Below are positions 54,901 to 60,271 of a DNA stretch of 64,000 bases, piece after piece. The position numbers and the translations under genes were made by a program. The notes below the pieces were generated by a model. It saw nothing but the letters and a program-made list of their open reading frames with translations. It was not told where the DNA came from and searched no databases. The DNA comes from Trissonchulus latispiculum (Eukaryota; Nematoda; Enoplea; Enoplida; Ironidae). The stretch spans positions 26,689-90,688 of the forward strand of contig JASAND010006683.1 of NCBI GenBank assembly GCA_030248195.1, read 5' to 3'. Position 1 is the first letter of the stretch; every line of letters begins with the position of its first letter.

Positions 54901-56617
54901 CCAAAAATTTTTAAATTTTTGCTGAAACTTCAACTTTGAAAAGTAATTCCTTTAGATGCAGACAAGATACAGACACCTAGTATTTTTCTGCAGGTAGGGA
55001 CATGTGCCAAATCGTATTGGCGAATGGTAGCTTTGAATGGGCCTAGCAGTCAGTAGAAATTTTTAATTAACTATGTATGTTGGTAGTTGCGAAAAATGGG
55101 GGGGGGTCACATAAACGCGACGGCTGCACATGGCTGGATGGCAGCTAAGATCTCAGTACCCGATATTTTTTGACCACACCCATGCTCTATATCTCCGCCA
55201 AAAAGTAGGCCAATCGGACAAAGTCGGGGCAAGTCGATTTTAGTAGCCCCCCCTTAAGAGAGACTATAGGTTACCACAGTTTTGCACTCCAGATGACACA
55301 CGCAATTATTGAGAATTGTTAGGTAGTTCTGTATAATGCAAAACACGTCATGATCCAGATATGAGTTACGTACCTGAGCAAGTTCGTAATATCCTGCAGA
55401 GCAGGCAAGGGACAGAAGACTTTCCCCGTCTTCCGTGGAGTCATTCACATAGCTGTCCTCACCGGGTTCCGAGCTCGACCTAAAACAAAGAAGTAAAAAA
55501 ATAATGAACGGCAAAAAAGAACACTGAATCAGGATACACTGAGAATTATAGCCTCTCTTCTTCTTCTCTCCGAGCGCATCAATGGTTTTCCCATTTAGTA
55601 TGACTCTCGCAACGTCGCCTAGAAGATATCACCACAATGGGAAGCTGGTGCAGACACCATCTTGAGTTTTCAGTTCCAGTCCATTTTGAGTATATGCGTG
55701 ACTCATTTGCACCCAACACTCCCTCGCAAGAGGAAGGCACAGCACATTGCAAGAAGCTGGTAGATCCCAAGGTGAGCAACTTTTCATCGAAAACTCCGCA
55801 TTCTATTCTTGACGATAAACTGGATTAAAGGTGCATTCATAGTTCCGGACGCAAGCAGACGTGCATAGACGCGCGCATGTAAGCGCCTGCATGCGTTCGT
55901 GAGCATGAATATGCTACAATTAATTTTAAACGGCTAAAACGGCATGTTGCAATCAAAGGCGTCGACGCGCGTCTCTATGCATTCATATGCCCCTTAAGGG
56001 TTGCTTAGCGTGCACACCCCATTACAGAATCTGAGGAGAACTTATCACACGGGTTAGATCCTACATTCCTACACAATTCTACTACACTATTGATGTACAG
56101 ATGTTGTAAAGACAATTGTGACAAGACAGAACACTATTGTAATTGCAAAACGTAGCTGACGGGTGCGGGGCAGTTACATAGTTACTAACTAAATTAGAGC
56201 GGTTAAAGTTTGTAGTGTTTCAGGTTTTCAGTACAGTAGCTTCCAAATTTTTCAATACAATCTCTGAAAACCCAAGAATCAGCTGTCTTGTTTGACGAAT
56301 TTATGCGTTGAAGAGATAGTGTTTTGACGCTACCATGAATAAATTTATTCACAATTCCAAAAAGGTAAAGGTTGGATTATTGAAGGTTAGCCAAAGAAAA
56401 CGCCGACGCTAAAGGCGCCCCTGAAGAAAACCCACTCGCAGGACAAATTCAAGCGACATGTGTTCCGGCACCCACCTGGTGTCCTCATTTCTGGGTCGAG
56501 GCACGGAAGGCCCGCCCATTTCATCCAGGGAATAGGGAACGCTGGCAGTGAGCCGTTTCAGCACCTCCGGATCAGCAAAGGCCTGTTTACTGTCACTGCC
56601 TTGCAGTTTGGTGATAC
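27525..56617 (-). CDS. mask: MASK: multiple ankyrin repeats, single KH domain (ANKHD1/ANKRD17 orthologue), 33 exons, both ends missing
   Basis: About 3,190 codons are visible. MASK-family proteins are large cytoplasmic scaffolds and RNA-binding proteins known as Hippo/Yorkie cofactors and in receptor tyrosine kinase signalling. Order here: the AFADPEVLKRL motif (exon 1), first ankyrin block (exons 2-10), low-complexity linker with a coiled coil (11-16), second ankyrin block (17-23), a Lys/Gln-rich basic coil (24), an acidic, Ser/Gln-rich linker (25-28), the KH domain with VIGRGGNNINAIRE (29-30), then a very long Ser/Gly/Pro/Gln-rich tail (30-33). Introns are GT-AG and all 32 internal junction phases agree. 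The first ~100 residues and the last exon(s) are not found. The vertebrate counterpart is ~2,500 residues; the excess lies in the linker and tail. Exon numbers are for this window only. Confidence 0.93.
28240..28580 (-). repeat. tRNA-headed SINE-like element in a MASK intron
   Basis: Minus strand 28580-28505 resembles a Ser/Leu tRNA: GGCCGAGTGGCTAAGGC A-box region, a perfect T arm around GGTTCGAATCC, and a CGAGG/CCTCG stem. The anticodon and acceptor stems have mismatches. About 260 bp of non-tRNA sequence follow downstream, as in a SINE body; its far limit is a guess. Confidence 0.5.
28800..29617 (-). CDS. mask: MASK exon 32 (Pro/His/Gly-rich tail)
   Basis: It starts DGRNNGNGGWGSIGNGPMVE with a short helix (ITAGIAQLQTQLEQVF), then poly-Pro and poly-His tracts, ending FTAPQFDGFQ. 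Donor TTTCAG|GTGCGG. Confidence 0.88.
29876..30265 (-). CDS. mask: MASK exon 31 (Gln/His-rich)
   Basis: Contains Gln-rich and His-rich tracts and VTSVSVGGISWDLLAAALN, which may be a short helical motif. Acceptor GTTTCAG, donor TCGG|GTATGC. Confidence 0.85.
30515..32307 (-). CDS. mask: MASK exon 30 (KH end and long disordered tail)
   Basis: The first residues (GPSDAIRQAILMINGLINDP) complete the KH domain. About 560 residues of Ser/Gly/Ala/Pro-rich sequence follow, with an eight-Gln run near 31011-31035. At 1,793 nt it is by far the largest exon. Donor AATTG|GTGAGT. Confidence 0.93.
32651..32800 (-). CDS. mask: MASK exon 29 (KH domain, first part)
   Basis: NRLLISAQHIARVIGRGG, NNINAIRESTGAFIEVDKQQ: a KH fold with the GRGG nucleic-acid-binding loop. 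Donor CTGAG|GTATCA. Confidence 0.95.
32901..32976. repeat. Dispersed repeat shared with 49221-49297
   Basis: The two MASK-intron segments share ATGGCTCTC-type start, GGACTAAGGC/GAACTAAAGC, a CTGCATGTAGGC/CTGCACGCAGGC block and CATTTCTTTAT at the same spacing. Their class is unknown. Confidence 0.5.
33392..34087. mobile_element. MITE-like element, GGGCCCCGTTGC termini
   Basis: Ends GGGCCCCGTTGC and GCAACGGGGCCC, with subterminal ATTACTCC-rich repeats at both sides. It is non-coding, AT-rich and in the MASK intron between exons 28 and 29. No clear target duplication. Confidence 0.7.
34595..34801 (-). CDS. mask: MASK exon 28 (upstream of the KH domain)
   Basis: It contains ANWLQQKQARAAAAKVGG and DGSWKLDAKK. 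The 3' boundary is the least certain in the gene: donor GAAAAA|GTTTGT was chosen because it alone preserves the frame into the KH exon. Confidence 0.72.
35407..35742 (-). CDS. mask: MASK exon 27 (Gln/Ser/Thr-rich)
   Basis: It starts with a basic helix (NQIREREARRKENRK) running into a nine-Gln stretch, then Ser/Thr-rich sequence. Donor GCTGG|GTAAGT. Confidence 0.85.
36172..36425. mobile_element. hAT-like MITE (GCGTAGCCAG termini)
   Basis: The inverted ends contain GCGTAGCCAG and CTGGCTACGC. Perfect 8-bp duplications GTATACGC lie at 36164-36171 and 36426-36433. It sits in the intron between MASK exons 26 and 27. Confidence 0.8.
36456..36786 (-). CDS. mask: MASK exon 26 (Ser/Ala/Gly-rich)
   Basis: Starts DIPSDNMRVPALSSLHPSA, ends GQMNAQQ. 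Low complexity. Acceptor TTTCCAG, donor CAAAG|GTACGT. Confidence 0.85.
37068..37123 (-). CDS. mask: MASK exon 25 (56-nt acidic micro-exon)
   Basis: SQDDCDCKLDKDDDANED. Acceptor TCGTTGCAG and donor GATG|GTAACG. Its phases match both neighbours. Confidence 0.72.
37227..37492. mobile_element. hAT-like MITE (CAGTGACGCACATAG terminus)
   Basis: Starts CAGTGACGCACATAG, ends GTGCGCCCCGG, flanked by perfect 8-bp CACACAAG duplications (37219-37226, 37493-37500). Same family as 56689-57424. In the intron between MASK exons 24 and 25. Confidence 0.85.
37595..37809 (-). CDS. mask: MASK exon 24 (basic coiled coil)
   Basis: ENKCKECLKAIVAAKERQAA and EANKNARNLL, then a Lys/Gln-rich helix (KKKQKKQQQRKEKEA). 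The donor CAAAA|GTGCGG is poor but is the only one that joins exon 25 in frame. Confidence 0.8.
38143..38339 (-). CDS. mask: MASK exon 23, end of ankyrin block 2
   Basis: DNRKVTPLMAAFRKGHAKVV and NQLPSDQECERYIATLTEK. The latter is the family signature directly after the last repeat. Confidence 0.93.
38516..39201. mobile_element. hAT-like MITE (CACTGTTTTTTG termini)
   Basis: Ends CACTGTTTTTTG and AAAAAACCCTG, flanked by perfect 8-bp GTTTCAGA duplications (38508-38515, 39202-39209). Interior carries the GCGCCTTCGGCGC mini-hairpin and the GGGGGGCTCCGCCCCCC palindrome. In the intron between MASK exons 22 and 23. Confidence 0.85.
39408..39645 (-). CDS. mask: MASK exon 22
   Basis: TGLTPLMEAASGGYVEVGKV, SKDTALTIASDKGHCKF and VRNKKGNTPLWLAANG. 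Donor AATG|GTACAT. Confidence 0.93.
39871..40251 (+). pseudogene. tRNA-Asn(GUU)-like gene split by a MITE
   Basis: The halves 39871-39912 and 40221-40251 join into a tRNA-like cloverleaf. The acceptor stem is GCCTCAG with CCGAGGC (6 of 7 pairs), the A box CTCAGTTGGCAGAG. The anticodon stem TCGGA/TCCGG carries a seven-base loop with GTT at the anticodon. The T arm has GGTTCGAATCC. The interruption (39913-40220) falls in the variable region. It lies antisense in a MASK intron and may be a SINE head rather than a former true tRNA. Confidence 0.65.
39913..40220. mobile_element. MITE with GGGGCCAATGTTATCAAA ends
   Basis: 18-bp perfect terminal inverted repeats enclose a highly palindromic interior made of GGGTTGA/TCAACCC units. 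No target duplication is clear. It interrupts the tRNA-like gene. Confidence 0.85.
40325..40432 (-). CDS. mask: MASK exon 21
   Basis: ETNRNTALTLACFQGRHEVV and NVEHRAK. Donor AAG|GTACGT. Confidence 0.92.
40560..40665 (-). CDS. mask: MASK exon 20
   Basis: TGSKLGISPLMLAAMNGH and KLLLEKGSDINAQ match the family residue for residue in most positions. Donor CACAG|GTAGAC. Confidence 0.92.
40931..41073 (-). CDS. mask: MASK exon 19
   Basis: KEHRNASDYTPLSLAASGGY and AEINS. Donor TCCAG|GTTGGA, phase 2. Confidence 0.92.
41202..41347 (-). CDS. mask: MASK exon 18
   Basis: FTPLMLAATAGHGPVVELLL and DIEAQSERTKDTALSLACSG, both nearly invariant in the family. Confidence 0.93.
41736..42119 (-). CDS. mask: MASK exon 17, start of ankyrin block 2
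   Basis: A Pro/Gly-rich leader is followed by the hallmark NTQTESNHDTALTLASAGGH and IEHRDKKG, which open the second ankyrin block in the family. Confidence 0.92.
42476..42986 (-). CDS. mask: MASK exon 16 (acidic linker)
   Basis: It has a strongly acidic segment with an uninterrupted eight-Glu run, then Pro/Gly-rich sequence and a conserved-looking end, AGDLISQNAYASFL. Donor TCAT|GTACGT, phase 1. Confidence 0.88.
43477..43656 (-). CDS. mask: MASK exon 15 (linker)
   Basis: It encodes MGHGPGALQFFPQTGALALP and a Ser/Gln-rich end. Acceptor TATTTCAG, donor CTG|GTAATG. Confidence 0.78.
43685..43870 (+). repeat. Diverged copy of the 57.8-kb repeat
   Basis: Shares AAAAATGCTCCTTCG-CGCA, CCTGTAAAATACGTGT/GCATATGAG and GAGGTTCATATTGGC-type blocks in order with 57795-58105. 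In the MASK intron between exons 14 and 15. Confidence 0.55.
44188..44352 (-). CDS. mask: MASK exon 14 (Gln-rich)
   Basis: VQLQYLQQQQQLAATLFR, then a seven-Gln run and a hydrophobic tail ending GAPHV. Acceptor TTGCATAG, donor CATGTG|GTAAGA. Confidence 0.82.
44551..45051 (-). CDS. mask: MASK exon 13 (coiled coil, Ala-rich)
   Basis: ELDRLKKTKEIYEELERTSR continues the coil. The rest is Ala/Ser/Gly/Pro-rich low complexity with a run of eight Ala. Confidence 0.87.
45453..45799 (-). CDS. mask: MASK exon 12 (polyQ and coiled coil)
   Basis: It opens NTILTP followed by seven Gln. It then has a helical region (LPDDVLQSVQKAILKKAGE, EVQELQETLKAHFQRYAEFA) that corresponds in position to the coiled coil between the ankyrin blocks of ANKHD1. 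Confidence 0.88.
46194..46299 (-). CDS. mask: MASK exon 11 (linker)
   Basis: NKCNALATTLLPPAVLDAAS and a Gly/Pro-rich end. It is supported by a TCTTTCAG acceptor, a TTGC|GTAAGT donor and matching phases (0 in, 1 out). There is no domain. Confidence 0.72.
46630..47039. mobile_element. Tc1/mariner-like MITE with long G and C tracts
   Basis: Ends CAGGGTATTTTT and AAAAATACCCTG with TA on both sides (46628-46629, 47040-47041). The interior has several uninterrupted G runs (10-20 nt) and a 33-nt C run, plus CCGGCGAAGCCGG at 46848-46860. It lies 20 bp from the TTAA element. Confidence 0.7.
47060..48067. mobile_element. TTAA-flanked 1-kb element, copy 2 (inverted)
   Basis: Same termini (GGTGCTGGTATC) and TTAA flanks (47056-47059, 48068-48071) as 16695-17697, in reverse orientation and highly similar throughout. 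In the intron between MASK exons 10 and 11. Confidence 0.8.
48274..48486 (-). CDS. mask: MASK exon 10, end of ankyrin block 1
   Basis: STMLIEAAKGGHVAIVQLLL closes the block. It then runs into an Ala-rich linker (QLEALKLAQLTSAAEGAVG). Donor GAT|GTAAGC. Confidence 0.88.
49221..49297. repeat. Dispersed repeat shared with 32901-32976
   Basis: See the partner for the shared blocks. It lies in the intron between MASK exons 9 and 10. Confidence 0.5.
49402..49617 (-). CDS. mask: MASK exon 9
   Basis: EGGRTPLMKAARAGHTRTVQ and NDHTALSLACTAGFLPVVEV: two ankyrin repeats. Confidence 0.92.
50138..50247 (-). CDS. mask: MASK exon 8
   Basis: This short exon encodes VSVNAVTATGDTALSYAAE and NGHADVCGVLVEHGADI. 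Acceptor TATTCCAG, donor ATATT|GTAAGT. Confidence 0.87.
50583..50774 (-). CDS. mask: MASK exon 7
   Basis: DAQTEETGETALTLACCSGF and NTPLMEAAQEGHVEMVKFL. The donor, GAAG|GTTTGA, is weak but gives the phase required by exon 8. Confidence 0.82.
51053..51242 (-). CDS. mask: MASK exon 6
   Basis: Ankyrin repeats: NMPADSFESPLTLAACGGH, NIEEVNDEGYTPLMEASREG. The donor is TTTTA|GTAAGG, phase 1. Confidence 0.9.
51527..51706 (-). CDS. mask: MASK exon 5
   Basis: Ankyrin repeats: ESPLTLACYKGHLEMARYLL, then DEMHTALMEASMDGHVEVAR. There is a short insertion (SVSREKGEDLRP) in the loop where the human protein has a compact turn. Confidence 0.92.
52054..52256 (-). CDS. mask: MASK exon 4
   Basis: Ankyrin repeats: SPLMYACAGGHVDVVRALL, NENGHTPLMEAASAGFVEI and INTHSNEFK. 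Confidence 0.92.
52458..54215. mobile_element. 1.76-kb hAT-like element (CTGTTTCTTTTGCG terminus)
   Basis: The left end is CTGTTTCTTTTGCG and the right end CGAAAAAAACACAG, with subterminal TTCCGCA repeats. The flanks GTTTCTAC/ATTTCTAC (52450-52457, 54216-54223) agree at 7 of 8 positions. It carries GCGCCTTCGGCGC (52639-52651) and a GGGGGGCTCCGCCCCC palindrome near 53257-53283. It fills most of the intron between MASK exons 3 and 4. Confidence 0.65.
54403..54550 (-). CDS. mask: MASK exon 3
   Basis: Ankyrin repeats: VLLAMHTNVEDRG, TPLMEAASAGHLDIVKLLL and ADVNAQSSTG. Donor ACTG|GTAAGA. Confidence 0.9.
54551..55373. other. MASK intron (exons 2-3), no further feature
   Basis: Unremarkable AT-rich intron sequence, with a short poly-G patch near 55100. 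Confidence 0.5.
55374..55479 (-). CDS. mask: MASK exon 2, start of ankyrin block 1
   Basis: It encodes an acidic leader (EPGEDSYVNDSTEDGE) and the first repeat half, SLLSLACSAGYYELAQ. The donor is CTCAG|GTACGT. Confidence 0.88.
55480..56475. other. MASK intron (exons 1-2), no further feature
   Basis: No mobile-element ends were found. A short ACGCG-rich patch near 55850-55985 has partial inverted symmetry. Confidence 0.45.
56476..56617 (-). CDS. mask: MASK exon 1 in window
   Basis: It encodes GITKLQ and the family-specific AFADPEVLKRLTASV just before the ankyrin block. The acceptor is TGTTTTAG and the donor ACCAG|GTGGGT. It enters with two bases of a split codon, so an upstream exon must exist. 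Confidence 0.88.
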
Positions 56618-56688
56618 CTAAAACATACGTACATACGTACATCATACACACAATAATCCATCAATGAATACACAATCACAATCAGGAG

Positions 56689-57424
56689 CAGTGGTGCACA
56701 TAGGAAATTTTTTCAGGGGGGGGGGCGGACCTCAAAAAACTTTGGGAGGTCTGGGGGTAAAATTTTTAAAAACAAGGTTTAAAATTCAAAAATAAGCTAA
56801 ATTAAACAAAAATAGAATATGTCGCGCCGAACAGGGGCACACCAAGGATTTTAAAGAGGGTGTCTAGCATCAAAAATTGTTTGCTGTCGCCAGACGGACA
56901 AGGTTTCGAAATTGCCGCTCATCCACGCGGGGGGTCAGGGGGGCGGAGCCCCCCAGAAGTTGAGAGAATTTTAAAATTATGAAAAAATCCGCAATGGAAA
57001 CCTTTAAAAAGATTTATATAAATAAAAGTTGAGAATATTTTGAAATTATGAACAATCTGTATATAATGGCAACCTTTATTAAAAGATTTGAAAAAATATT
57101 GGGTACGTATGCGAAATGAAATGAGCTTGGAACGCAACAAATTTAAAGAAATTAAGCCATAAAAGCGCCGCAGGTGCGGAAAATTGAACGAAATTGAGCT
57201 AGAAAAGCGCCGCCGGCGAGAAACATTTATATTAAACAAAGTTGCTATTGAAAGGTTTAAAACGCTGAAGTAAGGGTAAATTAAGCATAAATGAACTCAA
57301 TTTCGCGCCGACGGCGCGAGAATTTTTGGAATGTTATGTCCGCGCTAAGCGCGGACTCTAAAATTTTTCCTTTACGTCTGGTTTCGGGGGGGGGGCGGCC
57401 CCCCCCCCCCCAAGTGCGCCCCTG
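56689..57424. mobile_element. hAT-like element (CAGTGGTGCACATAGG terminus)
   Basis: Starts CAGTGGTGCACATAGG, ends GTGCGCCCCTG, flanked by ATCAGGAG and ATTAGGAG (7 of 8 identical; 56681-56688, 57425-57432). It carries a GGGGGGCGGAGCCCCCC palindrome near 56937-56954 and GCGCCGACGGCGC near 57306. Confidence 0.75.
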
Positions 57425-57794
57425 ATTAGGAGGGCATCCACAATTTCGTTGGAGGGAAAACAGATTTTTGATTCGAGGATTCTTTGATTTTATTCTTTGG
57501 TTTTACTTTCTTTTACTCTTTGCAAGCAGGTTTGATTACATATCCACCTTGGCAATACACAATGGTGTAGTGCGAGAAAAACGACCAACGAAAAAAGCTA
57601 ATTACGTATTGTAACATGGCTGTGTAACCGAACCATGCTACAACCACGTGCGTACAATTGAATTGCACGCTACACTGTGCAGTACAATAGTACTGCACGG
57701 TAAGCCTTCGCTGCTCTCCTGTCGGAGTATGCAGCGAAGCTGCTGGCAGTCAGTAGAACTGACTACTACATTGATCAAGAATTTCTCCACCTTA

Positions 57795-58105
57795 TATACT
57801 TTCTGCCAACATAAACAAGAACCAAAAATGCTCCTTCGTCGCATATAAAATACATATGAGTACTCTCAGGCAGGTTGTACAAACACGGAAACTAGCCTGT
57901 AAAATGCATATGAGTGGCGTTGAGGTTGTAAATTAAGGAAAACAAGTTGCAACGGCTTAACATATGAGCCTGTCCTACAACGAGGCTCATATTGGCGTAT
58001 GTCATAATATAATTTGTCGAAATTTGACCTTCATATAAATAGCACGTAAAGCTTTTCATTACAAAATTGTCCTTCACACATCTTGTCGCTAAGACATTAT
58101 ACTGT
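57795..58105. repeat. 311-bp direct repeat, left copy
   Basis: Almost identical to 59513-59823 at a constant offset of 1,718 bp (one difference noticed, GTTGCAACGG against GTTGAAACGG). It contains a hairpin with 10-bp stem ATATGAGCCT/AGGCTCATAT. An inverted partial copy lies at 60137-60271. Confidence 0.85.
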
Positions 58106-58286
58106 ATATAGAAACAAGTTAGTTTACGTACCACTATTTTTCCTTTTTCGGAATTTATTTCTGGGATGAAGTGAACAAAAACAGAAGCCCGTCCAATATT
58201 AAAGAAATAAATAAAATACACTCTCGTGCTAATTCCAACATTTTCCAGTTATCATATGTACACGTAAAAACACATTAAATTCCTAT

Positions 58287-58358
58287 GTTAGTAGTGCATG
58301 CGACCTCTGCCAGACTTGGTTCAAACACTTGCGGCTCATCAGTGGAGAAGTGTAGAAC
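58287..58358. ncRNA. Candidate structured RNA motif, copy A
   Basis: The block GTGCATGCGACCTCTGCC is followed by GTTC (58319-58322) pairing with GAAC (58355-58358) and ACACTT (58325-58330) pairing with AAGTGT (58348-58353). They enclose GCGGCTCATCAGTGGAG (58331-58347). The inner stem differs from copy B (22664-22738) on both sides while staying complementary. The flanks of the two copies are otherwise unrelated. Confidence 0.45.
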
Positions 58359-58470
58359 TAAGTTCTTTAGGATGCTTTGGAAAAATCTTTTACAAAATAA
58401 GTGAACGATAGTTTCGCCGCCAGTCGCCTCATAAAGTGTCATTAGTGTAGTGAACAAACATATATGACAT

Positions 58471-59175
58471 CCAAAATATGAAAAATTTTCTCATTTTGAA
58501 AACTGTTAACAAAGTGTAAGAAATTGGACAATTCCCTAATATTTCGATAATTAAAATATTTAAAACATGAAACATGAAATTCTAACAAAACGAAATTAAT
58601 AAATTTCATCAACGTTTCCTTAAATTATATATATTTTTGATAAGTATATACTCAGAAAGGAGGAACTCGATAGATTCTGAAGACAAGACAAAAACTATTC
58701 TCGTTCCAAAATATGAAACATTTCTCATTTTGAAAACTGTTAACAAAGTGTAAGAAATAGGACAATTCCCTAATATTTCGTTAATTAAAACATTCAAAAC
58801 ATGAGACATGAAATTCTAAAAGAATGAAATTAATAAATTCCATAACCGTTTCCTTAAATTATATATATATTTTTGATAAGTATATACTCAGAAAGCAGGA
58901 ACTAGATAGATTCTGAAGACAAGACAAAAACTATTCTCGTTCCAAAATATGAAAAATTTTTCATTTTGAAAACTGTTAACAATGGGTAGGGTAAGAAATT
59001 GGACAATTCCCTACTATTTCGATAATTAAAACATTTAAAACATGAAACATGAAATTTTAACAGAATGAAATTAACAAATTCCACTGCTGCTTCCTTAAAT
59101 AATATTTTTGAAACGTACTCAGAAAGCAGGAACTCGATAGATTCTGCAGACATGACAAAGCTATTCTCATTCAAA
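58471..59175. repeat. Three tandem units of ~235 bp
   Basis: Units begin with TCCAAAATATGAAA at 58471, 58706 and 58942 and share AAAACTGTTAACAA, GACAATTCCCTA, TAAGTATATACTCAGAAAG and GATAGATTCTG blocks. A fourth unit appears to begin near 59171 and stops. Confidence 0.85.
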
Positions 59176-59192
59176 ATATAATACATTTATTT

Positions 59193-59394
59193 ATTCAATG
59201 TTAGTTCAATGCTAATACATAAATAATTCCGAAAATATACACTTTAGGCTAGAGTAAGAATTAGTAAGTATTAGTACGGCTTCAATAGTACGTATTCAAT
59301 GTTAGTTCAATGCTAATACATAAATAATTCCGAAAATATACACTTTAGGCTAGAGTAAGAATTAGTAAGTATTAGTACGGCTTCAATAGTACGT
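59193..59394. repeat. Two tandem 101-bp units
   Basis: Nearly identical units starting ATTCAATGTTAGTTCAATGC at 59193 and 59294 and ending CAATAGTACGTA. Confidence 0.9.
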
Positions 59395-59398
59395 AGAT

Positions 59399-59480
59399 AT
59401 ACTTTAGTACGACCTAGGTCGTAAAGACTTTAGTACGACGACAGTCGTAAAATACTTTAGTACGACTATAAGTCGTAAAA
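59399..59480. repeat. Three tandem TACGAC/GTCGTA palindromes
   Basis: Three ~27-nt units, each CTTTAGTACGAC, a 3-5 nt spacer of different sequence, then GTCGTAAA. Each can form a short hairpin; the arms are constant and the spacers vary. Confidence 0.85.
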
Positions 59481-59512
59481 GGGTGGGGTAAAGAGCTAAG
59501 AGAGACCAATTT

Positions 59513-59823
59513 TATACTTTCTGCCAACATAAACAAGAACCAAAAATGCTCCTTCGTCGCATATAAAATACATATGAGTACTCTCAGGCAGGTTGTACAA
59601 ACACGGAAACTAGCCTGTAAAATGCATATGAGTGGCGTTGAGGTTGTAAATTAAGGAAAACAAGTTGAAACGGCTTAACATATGAGCCTGTCCTACAACG
59701 AGGCTCATATTGGCGTATGTCATAATATAATTTGTCGAAATTTGACCTTCATATAAATAGCACGTAAAGCTTTTCATTACAAAATTGTCCTTCACACATC
59801 TTGTCGCTAAGACATTATACTGT
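59513..59823. repeat. 311-bp direct repeat, right copy
   Basis: Partner of 57795-58105, with the same internal hairpin. Confidence 0.85.
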
Positions 59824-60136
59824 GCATACGCATTATACGGCATGCCACTCTGCGCTCTGACTCAGAGCCATGTGGGGAAAGCATTACGTATGTGAGAGTA
59901 GTGTGTCATAGTGTTCCGAGAATACAGTAGGTGTACTATAGTACTTCCGGAAATAGTACGTGCCATGGTGTTTCGGGAAACATCAGCTTGCATATGTACA
60001 GTTAAACTTGAGGTGTCGCAGTTCACTTCGTTCTGTCCATTTCTTTCAAGCCACAATGTTAACATGTTATGTCTATTCATTCGTTTTTTCTTTAATATGA
60101 TGACCTGATGATCTTTAAGATGGCTGCACTGTGACG

Positions 60137-60271
60137 CCAATATGAGCCTCGTTGTAGGACAGGCTCATATGTTAAGCCGTTGCAACTTGTTTTCCTTAAT
60201 TTACAACCTCAACGCCACTCATATGCATTTTACAGGCTAGTTTCCGTGTTTGTACAACCTGCCTGAGAGTA
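60137..60271 (-). repeat. Inverted partial copy of the 311-bp repeat
   Basis: Reverse complement of roughly 57866-58000, including the ATATGAGCCT hairpin, so the right repeat and this fragment form a large inverted repeat. Confidence 0.8.

Larger units (their letters stand above)
58106..59512. other. Spacer between the 311-bp repeats
   Basis: 1.4 kb with no coding capacity. It holds the structured motif at 58287-58358, three tandem ~235-bp units, two 101-bp units and three TACGAC palindromes. Confidence 0.7.

Noticed and set aside
58287..58358. Hammerhead ribozyme on the minus strand because of CTGATGAG
   Set aside because: The required GAAA box and a stem arrangement with a UH cleavage site next to stem I could not be found in either copy. 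The octamer lies in a hairpin loop instead.
57795..59823. LTR retrotransposon
   Set aside because: No TG..CA repeat ends, no primer-binding site and no gag/pol coding recognised; left as a terminal-repeat block.
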